From the NCBI RefSeq assembly GCF_014648275.1, contig NZ_BMQU01000010.1, positions 1 through 64,000 on the forward strand: DNA of 64,000 nt, written 5' to 3'. Below the pieces are notes generated by a model. That model was given only the letters and a program-made list of their open reading frames with translations. It was not told the origin of the DNA and searched no databases. The position numbers and the translations under genes were made by a program. The DNA is from Pseudomonas laurentiana (GTDB taxonomy: Bacteria > Pseudomonadota > Gammaproteobacteria > Pseudomonadales > Pseudomonadaceae). Below, one piece after another: positions 8,127-16,598 of this stretch; position 1 is the stretch's first letter; each line of letters opens with the position of its first letter.

Positions 8127-9602
8127 ATGACTGACTCCGCGCACCTCGTACTGGGGGCTGATCTCGATGGTCAGCCCGTCGCTCAGGCACTGCGTCTGGC
8201 CAACCGTCATGGGCTGGTGGCAGGTGCCACGGGCACAGGAAAGACCGTCACGTTGCAGCATCTGGCCGAGGCCTTCAGCGACGCCGGTGTGGCGGTGTTT
8301 GCTGCTGATGTCAAAGGTGACTTGTGCGGTCTCGGCGCAGAGGGTGATCCGCAGGGGAAGGTGGCCGAACGCATCGCCTCGATGCCTTGGCTTGAGCATC
8401 GTCCGCAAGCCTATCCGGTGACCTTGTGGGATGTTCACGGCCAGTCGGGCCACCCCTTGCGCACCACGCTCAGCGAGATAGGGCCGCTACTGCTGGGTAA
8501 CCTGCTGGAACTGACGGACAGCCAGCAAGCAGCGTTGTATGCCGCGTTCAAAGTGGCGGACCGCGAAGGGTTGCTGCTGTTGGACCTCAAGGACCTCAAG
8601 GCACTGCTCGCGCATTTGAAGGACAACCCGCAGGTGCTGGGGGACGATGCTGCCCTGATGACCACCGGTTCCAGCCAGGCGCTCTTGCGCCGTCTGGCCA
8701 GCCTTGAGCAACAGGGCGCCGAGGCATTGTTTGGCGAGCCGGCACTGCAGCTTGAAGACCTCCTGCAGCCAGCCGCCGACGGACGTGGACGCATTCACTT
8801 GCTGGATGCCAGTCGCCTGGTGCATGAGGCACCAAAGGTGTATGCAACCTTTCTGCTCTGGTTGCTGGCTGAACTGTTTGAGCAATTGCCCGAGCGTGGC
8901 GATGCGGACAAGCCCCTGCTGGCATTGTTCTTCGATGAGGCGCACTTGCTGTTCAACGGGACACCCAAGGCATTGCAGGAGCGTTTGGAGCAGGTGGTTC
9001 GGCTGATTCGCTCCAAGGGCGTCGGGGTGTACTTTGTCACCCAGTCGCCCGCAGATCTGCCTGACGATGTACTGGCTCAGTTGGGGTTGCGTATCCAGCA
9101 TGGCTTGCGGGCGTTTACGACAAAAGAGCAGAAATCGCTCAAGGCTGTGGCGGATGGCTTTCGGCCTAATCCCGCGTTTGACACGCTGTCGGTGCTCACT
9201 GAGTTGGAAATCGGTGAAGCATTGGTAGGAACCCTGCAGGAGAAGGGAACGCCCGGGATGGTTCAGCGTGTACGGATAGCGCCACCGCAATCTCGTATCG
9301 GGCCATTGAGTGATGCGCAGAGAGCGCAGTTGATTGCGACGTCGCCATTGGCTGGGCGTTACGACAAGCCGATCGACCGCGAATCGGCCTATGAAATGCT
9401 GATAGCGCGCAAGGGTGCTGTGCCGGCAGCGGAGCAGGCGCCTGCCGCCGCTGAGGATAGCTTTGCCGATAAGGCTGGAGAGTTTTTACAGAGCGCTGCC
9501 GGGCAGGCGATCAAGTCGGCTGTGCGCCAGGCTGCGGGTCAACTGGGTCGGCAGTTGGTCAGGGGGTTGATGGGGTCGCTACTGGGGAGCAAGCGCCGCT
9601 AG
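8127..9602 (+). CDS. HerA-like P-loop ATPase, YjgR/DUF853 family
   Basis: 491 residues. Walker A GATGTGKT at about 33-40 and Walker B LFFDEAHLL near 270, followed by a sensor region RSKGVGVYFVTQSPADLPD and an arginine-bearing QHGLRAFT. The fold is that of FtsK/HerA translocases, related to E. coli YjgR. The C-terminus ends in a long Ala/Gln/Arg amphipathic region (EFLQSAAGQAIKSAVRQAAG). GGGGAAAG precedes the start. Divergent from the chemoreceptor. Biochemical role is not established; DNA translocation is an inference from the fold. Confidence 0.85.
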   Translation: MTDSAHLVLGADLDGQPVAQALRLANRHGLVAGATGTGKTVTLQHLAEAFSDAGVAVFAADVKGDLCGLGAEGDPQGKVAERIASMPWLEHRPQAYPVTLWDVHGQSGHPLRTTLSEIGPLLLGNLLELTDSQQAALYAAFKVADREGLLLLDLKDLKALLAHLKDNPQVLGDDAALMTTGSSQALLRRLASLEQQGAEALFGEPALQLEDLLQPAADGRGRIHLLDASRLVHEAPKVYATFLLWLLAELFEQLPERGDADKPLLALFFDEAHLLFNGTPKALQERLEQVVRLIRSKGVGVYFVTQSPADLPDDVLAQLGLRIQHGLRAFTTKEQKSLKAVADGFRPNPAFDTLSVLTELEIGEALVGTLQEKGTPGMVQRVRIAPPQSRIGPLSDAQRAQLIATSPLAGRYDKPIDRESAYEMLIARKGAVPAAEQAPAAAEDSFADKAGEFLQSAAGQAIKSAVRQAAGQLGRQLVRGLMGSLLGSKRR

Positions 9603-9623
9603 CGGTGACATTTTCTCAGGCAT

Positions 9624-9651
9624 AAAAAAGGCGCCCTAAGGCGCCTTTCTT
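9624..9651. terminator. Bidirectional terminator between the HerA-like ATPase gene and pit
   Basis: Stem AAAGGCGCC / GGCGCCTTT with loop CTAA; six U on the minus strand and TTTCTT on the plus strand, so it serves both convergent genes, best the phosphate transporter. Confidence 0.85.
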
Positions 9652-9668
9652 GCGGTGTGTGGCGTTGA

Positions 9669-11141
9669 TCAGACGATGGCTTTGGACGCCAGCCAGAACA
9701 GCCCGGCTGCCAGCGCCATCGATGCCGGCAGGGTCAGGACCCAGGCCAGCAGGATGGTGCGCACGGTGCCACCTTGCAGGCCGCTTTTGTTCGCGACCAT
9801 GGTGCCGGCAACACCGGAAGACAGCACGTGGGTGGTCGACACTGGCAGGCTGAACACGTTGGCCATGCCGATGGCGCAGGCTGCGGTGATCTGTGCGGAC
9901 ATGCCCTGAGCATAGGTCATGCCTTGCTTGCCGATCTTCTCGCCAATGGTCAGTACAACGCGTTTCCAGCCGACCATGGTGCCGACACCCAGTGCCAATG
10001 CGACAGCCAGGATGACCCAGAAAGGTGCATATTCGGTGGTTGCCGTGAGGTCTTTGCGCAGTTTTTCCAGGTCGGCCTTTTCACGCGCTTGGAGGTTTGG
10101 CAGCTTGCCGACTTTCTTCGCGGTGTCGTCCAGGCAAAGCAGATAGCGTCGCACTTCTACGCGCTTTTCAGGCGACAGCGAGTGGTAGTCGGAGACGCCC
10201 GCGAGCGATTGCGTCAGGGCATTGATGGTCGGTTCGGTCTGCTGCGGGTTGCAGCTGAACTGCTCCGGCAGGTCGCCATCCTTTGCCTTGCCCAGGGCGA
10301 GGAACTCGCCAAGGGTCGCGTTGTTGCGCTGATAGAACTGGCTCAGGTGCAGGGTTGCGTCGCGGGTACGCTCGATCTGGTAGGTGGTGCTGTTCAGGTC
10401 GAGGACGAACTGCGCGGGTACGATACCGATCAGTACCAGCATGATCAGGCCGATACCTTTCTGGCCGTCGTTGGAACCATGCACAAAGCTGACACCCATG
10501 GCCGAAATCACCAGTACCAGGCGGTTCCAGAACGGTGGGTGTTTCTTGTCGTCGACCTGGCGGCGTGTTTCCGGGGTCTTGTGCATCTTCGACAGCGGGC
10601 GCCACCATTTCAGGGCAAGCAGCACCAGTGCAGCGACCAGGAAGCCGGCCATTGGCGACAATACCAGCGACATGGCGATATCGATCGCTTTCTGCCAGTT
10701 CACGCCTTCACCCAGCGGAATGTCGTTGAGCATCGCGTTGGCCAGGCCCACGCCGAGAATCGAGCCGATCAGGGTATGGGAGCTGGACGCCGGAATCCCG
10801 AAGTACCAGGTGCCCAGGTTCCAGGCGATGGCCGCAGCCAGCAGGGAAAAGACCATGGCCAGCCCGTGCCCGGTGTTCACATTGATCAGCAGTTCTACGG
10901 GCAGCAGGTGAACGATGGCATAAGCCACCCCGACGCCGCCGAGCAGAACACCGAGAAAGTTGAACAGGCCGGAAAAGAACACGGCCAGGTGCGGCGGCAT
11001 GGCTTTGGTATAGATGACTGTGGCAACCGCGTTGGCGGTGTCATGAAAGCCATTGATGAACTCGAATGCGAGCACGAAGGTCAAGGCAAGCAACAGGCTT
11101 ACCAGGACCCAGGCATCAAGTCCGCTGAATAATTCGATCAT
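9669..11141 (-). CDS. pitA: Low-affinity inorganic phosphate transporter, Pit family
   Basis: 490-residue inner-membrane carrier for metal-phosphate/H+ symport. The duplicated Pit signature is visible: N-terminal FINGFHDTANAVATV (about 28-42) and C-terminal SFVHGSNDGQKGIG, each followed by a short Ser/Thr-His helix (PASSSHTLIG; PVSTTHVLSSG). A hydrophilic central loop (about 270-370) separates the halves, as in the longer Pit proteins. No phoU-like partner is adjacent, so it is more likely constitutive housekeeping uptake than part of the Pho regulon. Confidence 0.93.
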   Translation of the reverse strand: MIELFSGLDAWVLVSLLLALTFVLAFEFINGFHDTANAVATVIYTKAMPPHLAVFFSGLFNFLGVLLGGVGVAYAIVHLLPVELLINVNTGHGLAMVFSLLAAAIAWNLGTWYFGIPASSSHTLIGSILGVGLANAMLNDIPLGEGVNWQKAIDIAMSLVLSPMAGFLVAALVLLALKWWRPLSKMHKTPETRRQVDDKKHPPFWNRLVLVISAMGVSFVHGSNDGQKGIGLIMLVLIGIVPAQFVLDLNSTTYQIERTRDATLHLSQFYQRNNATLGEFLALGKAKDGDLPEQFSCNPQQTEPTINALTQSLAGVSDYHSLSPEKRVEVRRYLLCLDDTAKKVGKLPNLQAREKADLEKLRKDLTATTEYAPFWVILAVALALGVGTMVGWKRVVLTIGEKIGKQGMTYAQGMSAQITAACAIGMANVFSLPVSTTHVLSSGVAGTMVANKSGLQGGTVRTILLAWVLTLPASMALAAGLFWLASKAIV

Positions 11142-11481
11142 GAAGGTTTTCTGACCCGGTCATAAGGGGGCGCGATTATGCCAGAAATCATCGGTAATCG
11201 ATGCACTAGCTGCTGGCCGGTAAGTACCTGTCCAGCGACTGCTCGCGGCAATGAAAAAAGAGGGTTGGCGGGTTCAGGCGGATAAATGTCGGTGAAATTG
11301 CGGTTAAATGCCGCGAAATCAAGGATTTTAAACGAACTCAAAAAAATCATACGTTCGTATGAATTTTGTGAAATTACGTAACCGTTAACTGATCCAGCGC
11401 AAGACTCCTCCAGCTATGGCGCTGCGCGCGCACCCGACATGACCCTTCAGGGCAAGGCGGGCAGGCGGTTGGAAAACGACC
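11142..11481. other. Intergenic region upstream of pit with a dyad
   Basis: 340 bases with no credible ORF. An AT-rich segment (about 11290-11390) contains the inverted repeat TCATACG-TT-CGTATGA (11347-11362), the size of a TetR-type operator. The rest shows nothing recognisable. Confidence 0.45.
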
Positions 11482-11682
11482 CTAAGGCTCCTCGGCCTTG
11501 AGCTCCTTTTCCATTTTTTGCAGCTCCTGGGCAAAAGCCTGGTCGAGAACACTGGCACGTTTGCGCCACGGTTTGCGTTCCGGGTCGGGCTGGGCAGCGT
11601 AGGTGGTGACTTCACCACCGTAAACTTCCTTGTAACGTTGTTCCTGGCGCTCAAGTTCCGCGCGCAGTTCATCTTTCGTCAC
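11482..11682 (-). CDS. Small conserved hypothetical protein
   Basis: 66-residue, strongly charged protein ([20 protein letters not shown] ... [14 protein letters not shown]) predicted to be mostly helical, with coiled-coil-like heptads at both ends and a basic RKPWRKR centre. The GTG at 11682 is chosen because AGGT lies just upstream and the longer frame to 11784 has Cys-rich sequence unlike the rest. No signal peptide or membrane segment. Function unknown. Confidence 0.6.
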   Translation of the reverse strand: MTKDELRAELERQEQRYKEVYGGEVTTYAAQPDPERKPWRKRASVLDQAFAQELQKMEKELKAEEP

Positions 11683-12049
11683 AGTTGTTACCTGATAGTT
11701 GAAATGACACTTTGGCGTTAACACGGTTGCGACACCGCACACCGTATTCCTGCACGCTAATGGCGTCTGAAATACAGGGCGCATGCAGGCAATCCTATTT
11801 CCGGGTCAACGGATGACGGTGTGTATTCTGAAGCGTCAAGGCACTGTCGTCGAGCTATTTGCCTGAGACCCAAGTGACCGTGTGCATTACCGTATCATCC
11901 GAACGGAAGTTGGATTATAGCAAGCGAGTTGAATAACTCTATCGTTCAGTACTGCGTCGGCTTCAACAATAAAGTGCTGTTGCACATGCGTGTCCGTAAA
12001 TGAAGACGGGCCTGTACGTGCGCTCACAATGCTGTTGAGTCGCTGCAAG

Positions 12050-12144
12050 AAATAAAAAACGGCCTCGCTTCGAGAGCAAGGCCGTGCCTGGGACTTCTAC
12101 GGTGGGTACCTGACCAGTCTCTCCAAGAAGCCACATGGTGGCTG
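12050..12144 (-). ncRNA. Candidate small RNA divergent from pcaR
   Basis: A sigma-70-like promoter on the minus strand (-35 TTGACC at 12178-12173, 16-base spacer, -10 TATACC at 12156-12151) and a strong terminator 70-90 bases downstream define a transcript of roughly 95 nucleotides. No ribosome-binding site with a plausible ORF lies in between, though a TGGAG and a GGAG-type motif near 12120-12140 would be single-stranded candidates. I do not recognise the family. Confidence 0.4.
12053..12085 (-). terminator. Rho-independent terminator of the candidate sRNA
   Basis: Eleven-base stem (one G-U pair) ACGGCCTTGCT / AGCGAGGCCGT with a 5-base loop, followed by six U on the minus strand. No annotated minus-strand gene lies within 1 kb upstream of it, which is what suggests an unlisted transcript. 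Confidence 0.75.
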
Positions 12145-12178
12145 GAGAAAGGTATAAGCAATTGTGGGTTGCGGTCAA

Positions 12179-12193
12179 TTGCGATTATCGGTC
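12179..12193 (-). promoter_or_regulatory. Second, weaker PcaR motif upstream of pcaR
   Basis: Minus-strand GACCGATAATCGCAA matches the known PcaR motif GTTCGATAATCGCAC at 12 of 15 positions. It abuts the -35 of the candidate sRNA promoter and overlaps the -35 of the pcaR promoter. Confidence 0.5.
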
Positions 12194-12207
12194 GTTGGTT
12201 CGATAAT
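12179..12207 (+). promoter_or_regulatory. pcaR promoter
   Basis: -35 TTGCGA (12179-12184), 17-base spacer, -10 GATAAT (12202-12207), placing the start about 25 bases before the pcaR ATG. The -10 lies inside the perfect PcaR motif, so PcaR would repress its own gene by occlusion. Confidence 0.6.
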
Positions 12208-12212
12208 CGCAC
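12198..12212 (+). promoter_or_regulatory. PcaR operator at pcaR
   Basis: GTTCGATAATCGCAC, identical to the 15-base PcaR motif described for P. putida pcaIJ (recalled from the literature). Confidence 0.85.
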
Positions 12213-12238
12213 TCGTGAGCGTTTTACCGAGGTAAGCC

Positions 12239-13114
12239 ATGAACGACGAACTACAGCCCAAAGGGCCCGGACTCAACGACCAACTGCGCAGCTCTTTCGC
12301 ATCGTTGGCACCCCCGATCGTGGCTTCGCCGGCCAAGCGTATTCAGGCATTCACCGGCGATCCAGACTTCATGACCTCGTTGGCCAGGGGGTTGGCGGTC
12401 GTGCAAGCGTTCCAGGAGCGCAAGCGTCACCTGACCATCGCCCAGATCAGTCATCGTACCGAAATACCGCGGGCTGCAGTGCGCCGCTGCCTGCATACCT
12501 TGATCAAACTGGGCTATGCGACCACGGACGGGCGCACCTACTCGTTGCTCCCCAAAGTGTTGACCCTGGGGCATGCCTACCTGTCTTCCACGCCGTTGGC
12601 CGTGTCTGCCCAGCCTTATCTGGATCGCATGAGTGACCAACTGCATGAGGCTTGCAACATGGCCACATTGGAAGGCGACGACATCCTGTACATCGCACGT
12701 TCGGCCACGGTGCAGCGGCTGATATCGGTAGACCTGTCGGTGGGCGGGCGGTTGCCCGCGTATTGCACTTCCATGGGGCGGATTCTGCTGGCGGCACTCG
12801 ACGATGCGACGTTGCACGAGTACCTGGAGCATGCTGACCTGCAGGCCAAGACCAGTCGAACCATCCGTGACCCAGAGGCGCTGCTCGAATGCTTGCAGCA
12901 GGTCCGCCAGCAAGGTTGGTGCATCGTCGACCAAGAGCTGGAGCAGGGCCTGCGTTCCATTGCCGTGCCGGTCTACGATTCGTCGGGTCAGGTGCTGGCC
13001 GCCTTGAATGTCAGTACCCATGCCGGGCGGGTTAGTCGCAGCGAACTGGAGCAACGCTTCCTGCCCATCATGCTGGCGGCCAGTCGTGATCTGAGCGCGC
13101 AACTGTTTGCCTGA
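12239..13114 (+). CDS. pcaR: IclR-family regulator of the beta-ketoadipate pathway
   Basis: 291-residue DNA-binding activator/repressor that responds to beta-ketoadipate. An N-terminal extension (1-40) precedes a winged HTH (about 45-105: LARGLAVVQAF ... LTIAQISHRTEIPRAAVRRCL), then the IclR effector domain ending near 288 (SVGGRLPAYCTSMGRILLAAL; IAVPVYDSSGQVLAALNVSTHAG). GAGGTAAGCC precedes the ATG. First gene of the pca cluster and itself carries a perfect PcaR operator. Identification is supported by family, length, operator and adjacency to pcaK. Confidence 0.95.
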   Translation: MNDELQPKGPGLNDQLRSSFASLAPPIVASPAKRIQAFTGDPDFMTSLARGLAVVQAFQERKRHLTIAQISHRTEIPRAAVRRCLHTLIKLGYATTDGRTYSLLPKVLTLGHAYLSSTPLAVSAQPYLDRMSDQLHEACNMATLEGDDILYIARSATVQRLISVDLSVGGRLPAYCTSMGRILLAALDDATLHEYLEHADLQAKTSRTIRDPEALLECLQQVRQQGWCIVDQELEQGLRSIAVPVYDSSGQVLAALNVSTHAGRVSRSELEQRFLPIMLAASRDLSAQLFA

Positions 13115-13131
13115 AGGGTAGTTCGAATGTT

Positions 13132-13146
13132 GTTCGATAAACGCAC
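13132..13146 (+). promoter_or_regulatory. PcaR operator upstream of pcaK
   Basis: GTTCGATAAACGCAC, 14 of 15 matches to the PcaR motif, 250 bases before the pcaK start. The embedded GATAAA could be a -10; no good -35 lies 16-18 bases upstream, fitting an activated promoter. Confidence 0.7.
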
Positions 13147-13396
13147 AGAGTTGCGCTTAGCGAATTGCGCGGTATTTAGCGTCTGATTAATGTCCCTCGC
13201 ATCGACCAGCCTAGCTGGTCGAACATAATAATGAGCGAGAGGCCAAGCCCCCATGATTACATCCCTTTCTATTCCCGCACATCTGTCCGACAGCGTCCTG
13301 CGCGGAAGCTGATAGCCAAAAAAACTGCGTCTCCCGATTGTTTGTGCCGCTCAGGCGTGCACGCGTACTTTCACGCATTTTTTCTGGATAACAATA

Positions 13397-14743
13397 ATGA
13401 ACAGTCCCCAGGTTTCTGTTGGAAACTGCCTTGATGTGCAGTCCTTCATCAATGCACAACCGCTGTCGCGCTATCAATGGCGTGTCGTTATTCTTTGCTT
13501 CCTGATTGTCTTCCTTGACGGTTTGGATACGGCTGCGATGGGCTTCATTGCCCCCGCACTGTCCCAGGATTGGGGGATCGACCGTGCCAGTCTTGGCCCG
13601 GTCATGAGTGCCGCGCTGATTGGCATGGTTTTCGGCGCGCTGGGTTCCGGGCCGCTGGCAGACCGTTTTGGGCGCAAGGTCGTCCTGGTGGGGGCGGTCG
13701 TCCTGTTCGGGGCCTTCAGCCTGGCGTCGGCCTACAGCAGCAATGTCGATCAGTTGCTGGTGCTGCGCTTCTTGACCGGCCTTGGCCTTGGCGCCGGTAT
13801 GCCGAATGCCACCACGCTGTTGTCTGAGTACACCCCCGAGCGGCACAAATCATTGCTGGTCACTAGCATGTTCTGCGGTTTCAACTTGGGTATGGCGGGG
13901 GGCGGTTTCATTTCTGCCAAGCTGATTCCCCTGTTCGGTTGGCATAGCCTGTTGCTGATTGGCGGTGTTCTACCGTTGTTGTTGGCGCTGGTGCTGCTGG
14001 CCTGGCTGCCGGAGTCGGCTCGTTATCTGGTCGTACGCAACCGCGGTACCGACAAGGTGCGCAAGACCCTTGCACCGATTGACCTGATCCTGGTGGCCCA
14101 AGCCGCGAGTTTCAGTGTTCCAGAGCAAAAGACGGTCAGGGCGCGCAATGTGTTCGCGGTGATTTTTTCCGGTACCTACAGTGTTGGCACCCTGCTGTTG
14201 TGGCTGACTTACTTCATGGGTCTGGTGATCGTTTACCTGCTGACCAGTTGGTTGCCGACCCTGATGCGCGAAAGTGGCGCCAGCATGGAACAGGCTGCGT
14301 TCATTGGTGCACTGTTCCAGTTTGGCGGTGTACTGAGCGCCGTCGCGGTGGGTTGGGCGATGGACCGTTTCAACCCGCACAAGGTCATTGGGGGGTTCTA
14401 CCTGTTGGCGGGTGTCTTTGCCTACGCGGTAGGACAGAGCCTTGGCAACATCACCCTGCTGGCCACGTTGGTATTGATTGCCGGCATGTGCGTCAACGGC
14501 GCGCAATCGGCCATGCCGTCATTGGCCGCACGGTTCTATCCCACTCAGGGGCGTGCCACAGGCGTGTCGTGGATGCTGGGTATTGGCCGTTTCGGCGCGA
14601 TCCTCGGTGCCTGGATGGGCGCTACGTTGCTAGGCCTTGGCTGGAACTTCGAGCAGGTACTGACAGCGCTGGTGATTCCTGCAGGCCTGGCCACTGTGGC
14701 AGTGATCGTCAAGGGCATGGTTAGCCACGCCGACGCGACCTGA
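13397..14743 (+). CDS. pcaK: 4-Hydroxybenzoate/protocatechuate transporter and chemosensor, AAHS family
   Basis: 448-residue MFS aromatic acid:H+ symporter with 12 predicted membrane helices. The AAHS signatures are present: the TM1 acidic DGLDTAAMGF (Asp near 38), the loop 2-3 motif GPLADRFGRKV (about 92-102) and a second copy of this pattern at GWAMDRFNPHKV in loop 8-9. PcaK imports 4-hydroxybenzoate and protocatechuate and is also needed for taxis toward them. Lies between pcaR and pcaI with its own operator and a terminator-like hairpin after it. Confidence 0.95.
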   Translation: MNSPQVSVGNCLDVQSFINAQPLSRYQWRVVILCFLIVFLDGLDTAAMGFIAPALSQDWGIDRASLGPVMSAALIGMVFGALGSGPLADRFGRKVVLVGAVVLFGAFSLASAYSSNVDQLLVLRFLTGLGLGAGMPNATTLLSEYTPERHKSLLVTSMFCGFNLGMAGGGFISAKLIPLFGWHSLLLIGGVLPLLLALVLLAWLPESARYLVVRNRGTDKVRKTLAPIDLILVAQAASFSVPEQKTVRARNVFAVIFSGTYSVGTLLLWLTYFMGLVIVYLLTSWLPTLMRESGASMEQAAFIGALFQFGGVLSAVAVGWAMDRFNPHKVIGGFYLLAGVFAYAVGQSLGNITLLATLVLIAGMCVNGAQSAMPSLAARFYPTQGRATGVSWMLGIGRFGAILGAWMGATLLGLGWNFEQVLTALVIPAGLATVAVIVKGMVSHADAT

Positions 14744-14795
14744 TACCGAACGGCGTCTCAACGCCGGCAATGTTGACACCCGAATTGACCTTCTC

Positions 14796-14828
14796 GCCCT
14801 TCCTGCAGGCAGCGCTTGCAGGAAGGGC
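14796..14828 (+). terminator. Terminator-like hairpin after pcaK
   Basis: Twelve-base perfect stem GCCCTTCCTGCA / TGCAGGAAGGGC with a 9-base loop, between pcaK and the pcaI operators. No U tract; it probably separates the pcaK and pcaIJF transcripts. Confidence 0.5.
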
Positions 14829-14855
14829 TGCCTGCCATGAGCGTGGGCACAATTG

Positions 14856-14870
14856 GTTCGATTATCGAAC
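14856..14870 (-). promoter_or_regulatory. PcaR operator 1 upstream of pcaIJF
   Basis: Minus-strand GTTCGATAATCGAAC differs from the PcaR motif at one position; the element is nearly palindromic, so it reads on both strands. Confidence 0.75.
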
Positions 14871-14874
14871 ACTT

Positions 14875-14889
14875 AGTCGATTATCGGAT
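14875..14889 (+). promoter_or_regulatory. PcaR operator 2 upstream of pcaIJF (weaker)
   Basis: AGTCGATTATCGGAT keeps the CGAT-ATCG core (10 of 15). It lies 19 bases centre-to-centre from operator 1, close to two helical turns, so two dimers could bind one face; GATTAT may be the -10. Confidence 0.5.
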
Positions 14890-14961
14890 TGAACCACGTT
14901 CTGGACGGCCTTAATCTGAGGTCAATCCTCCCTCGACTTCAGCGAATACCAGGAGTCTGCA

Positions 14962-15819
14962 ATGGCTGAAATCCTCTCGCTCCACGACGCCGTGAAGCAG
15001 TTCGTCAACGATGGCGACAGCGTCGCTCTCGAAGGCTTCACACATTTGATCCCGACCGCAGCCGGTCATGAAATCATTCGTCAGGGCAAGAAGAATCTGA
15101 CCCTGGTTCGCATGACGCCTGACTTGATCTACGACCAGCTGATCGGTGCCGGTTGTGCCAAGAAGCTGATCTTCTCCTGGGGCGGTAACCCAGGCGTTGG
15201 TTCCCTGCACCGTTTGCGCGATGCGGTGGAAAAACAATGGCCACACGCCATGGAGATTGAAGAGCACAGCCACGCTGACCTGGCCAACGCCTATGTTGCG
15301 GGTGCTTCCGGCCTGCCGTTCGCTGTGTTGCGTGCTTACGCCGGTTCCGACCTGCCGAAGGTCAACCCGCTGATCAAGAGCGTCACCTGCCCATTCACGG
15401 GTGAAGTGCTGGCTGCAGTGCCTTCGGTACGCCCCGATGTCACGGTGATCCACGCGCAGAAAGCCGACCGCAAGGGCAACGTGCTGCTGTGGGGCATCCT
15501 CGGTGTGCAGAAAGAGGCCGCCTTGGCTGCCAAACGCTGCATCGTCACGGTCGAAGAAATCGTCGATGACCTGAACGCTCCGATGAACGCCTGCGTCCTG
15601 CCGACCTGGGCGCTGTCTGCTGTCTGCCTGGTCCCTGGTGGTGCACACCCGTCCTATGCCCATGGCTACTACGAGCGTGATAACCGTTTCTATCAGGCCT
15701 GGGACCCGATTGCCCGCAGCCGTGAGAGCTTCACCGCCTGGATCGACGAATACATCCGCGGTACTGCTGATTTCAACGCATTCAAGGCAAAACTGGCCAG
15801 CGCTTCGGAGGCTGAATAA
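14962..15819 (+). CDS. pcaI: 3-Oxoadipate CoA-transferase subunit A
   Basis: Alpha subunit of the succinyl-CoA:beta-ketoadipate CoA-transferase, penultimate step of the beta-ketoadipate pathway. 285 residues of the family I CoA-transferase fold (AEILSLHDAVKQFVNDGDSV at the start; SWGGNPGVGSL glycine-rich CoA region near 73-82). Perfect AGGAG 7 bases before the ATG. Overlaps pcaJ by TAATG, so the two subunits are translationally coupled. This is the longer alpha subunit type (about 285, not 230 residues) seen in several Pseudomonas. Confidence 0.94.
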   Translation: MAEILSLHDAVKQFVNDGDSVALEGFTHLIPTAAGHEIIRQGKKNLTLVRMTPDLIYDQLIGAGCAKKLIFSWGGNPGVGSLHRLRDAVEKQWPHAMEIEEHSHADLANAYVAGASGLPFAVLRAYAGSDLPKVNPLIKSVTCPFTGEVLAAVPSVRPDVTVIHAQKADRKGNVLLWGILGVQKEAALAAKRCIVTVEEIVDDLNAPMNACVLPTWALSAVCLVPGGAHPSYAHGYYERDNRFYQAWDPIARSRESFTAWIDEYIRGTADFNAFKAKLASASEAE

Positions 15820-16598
15820 TGAGCTACTCCACCAATGAAATGATGACCGTCGCCGCAGCCCGTCGTCTGCGCAATGGTGCCGTATGCTTCGTTGGCATTG
15901 GCCTGCCCTCCAAGGCCGCCAACCTGGCGCGGTTGACCTCGTCCCCGGACGTGGTACTGATTTATGAGTCTGGTCCGATTGGTGCCAAACCGAGCGTTCT
16001 GCCGCTGTCCATCGGTGATGGTGAACTGGCCGAAACCGCTGATACAGTGGTGCCGACCGGCGAAATTTTCCGCTACTGGCTGCAGGGCGGACGTATTGAC
16101 GTGGGCTTCCTCGGTGCTGCGCAGGTCGACCGCTTCGGTAACATCAATACCACGGTGGTGGGTGACTACCATAATCCCAAGGTTCGCCTGCCAGGTGCGG
16201 GTGGCGCACCAGAGATCGCCGGCTCCGCCAAGCAAGTGCTGATCATCCTCAAGCAGTCGTCGCGTGCGTTCGTCGACAAGCTCGACTTCATCACATCAGT
16301 CGGCCATGGTGAAGGCGGCGACTCGCGCAAGCGCCTGGGGCTGCCAGGCGAAGGGCCGGTAGGCATCATCACCGACCTGTGCATCATGGAGCCGGAAGCC
16401 GGTACCAATGAGTTTGTAGTGACGTCTATCCACCCGGGTGTCACCCGTGAGCAGATCGTTGCTGCGACCGGCTGGCCCATCCGCTTTGCCGACAACGTGG
16501 CACAGACCACCGAGCCGAGCGAAGTTGAACTGACCGCCCTGCGTGACCTGGAAGCACGTACGGCCGCCGCTCATGGCCAAGCGCCAGGAGAAGCCTGA
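15819..16598 (+). CDS. pcaJ: 3-Oxoadipate CoA-transferase subunit B
   Basis: Beta subunit, 259 residues, carrying the catalytic glutamate in LIYESGPIG (near Glu50), the position that forms the glutamyl-CoA thioester in family I transferases. Also the IDVGFLGAAQVDRFGNINTT strand typical of beta subunits. Start overlaps the pcaI stop (TAATG) and its stop overlaps the pcaF start (TGATG), giving tight stoichiometric expression. Confidence 0.94.
   Translation: MSYSTNEMMTVAAARRLRNGAVCFVGIGLPSKAANLARLTSSPDVVLIYESGPIGAKPSVLPLSIGDGELAETADTVVPTGEIFRYWLQGGRIDVGFLGAAQVDRFGNINTTVVGDYHNPKVRLPGAGGAPEIAGSAKQVLIILKQSSRAFVDKLDFITSVGHGEGGDSRKRLGLPGEGPVGIITDLCIMEPEAGTNEFVVTSIHPGVTREQIVAATGWPIRFADNVAQTTEPSEVELTALRDLEARTAAAHGQAPGEA

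Larger units (their letters stand above)
11683..12238. other. Long intergenic region before pcaR
   Basis: About 555 bases. The pcaR-proximal part holds a candidate small RNA with its own terminator, the pcaR promoter and two PcaR-type motifs (listed separately). The remaining 11683-12050 has several AT-rich stretches but no ORF or hairpin I can support. Confidence 0.5.

Noticed and set aside
9774-11132. 452-codon open frame antisense to the Pit transporter
   Set aside because: Same codon-bias shadow; no ribosome-binding site or recognisable domain.
13231-13434. Plus-strand ORF between pcaR and pcaK
   Set aside because: Overlaps the pcaK start region and has no support; upstream part is the pcaK control region.
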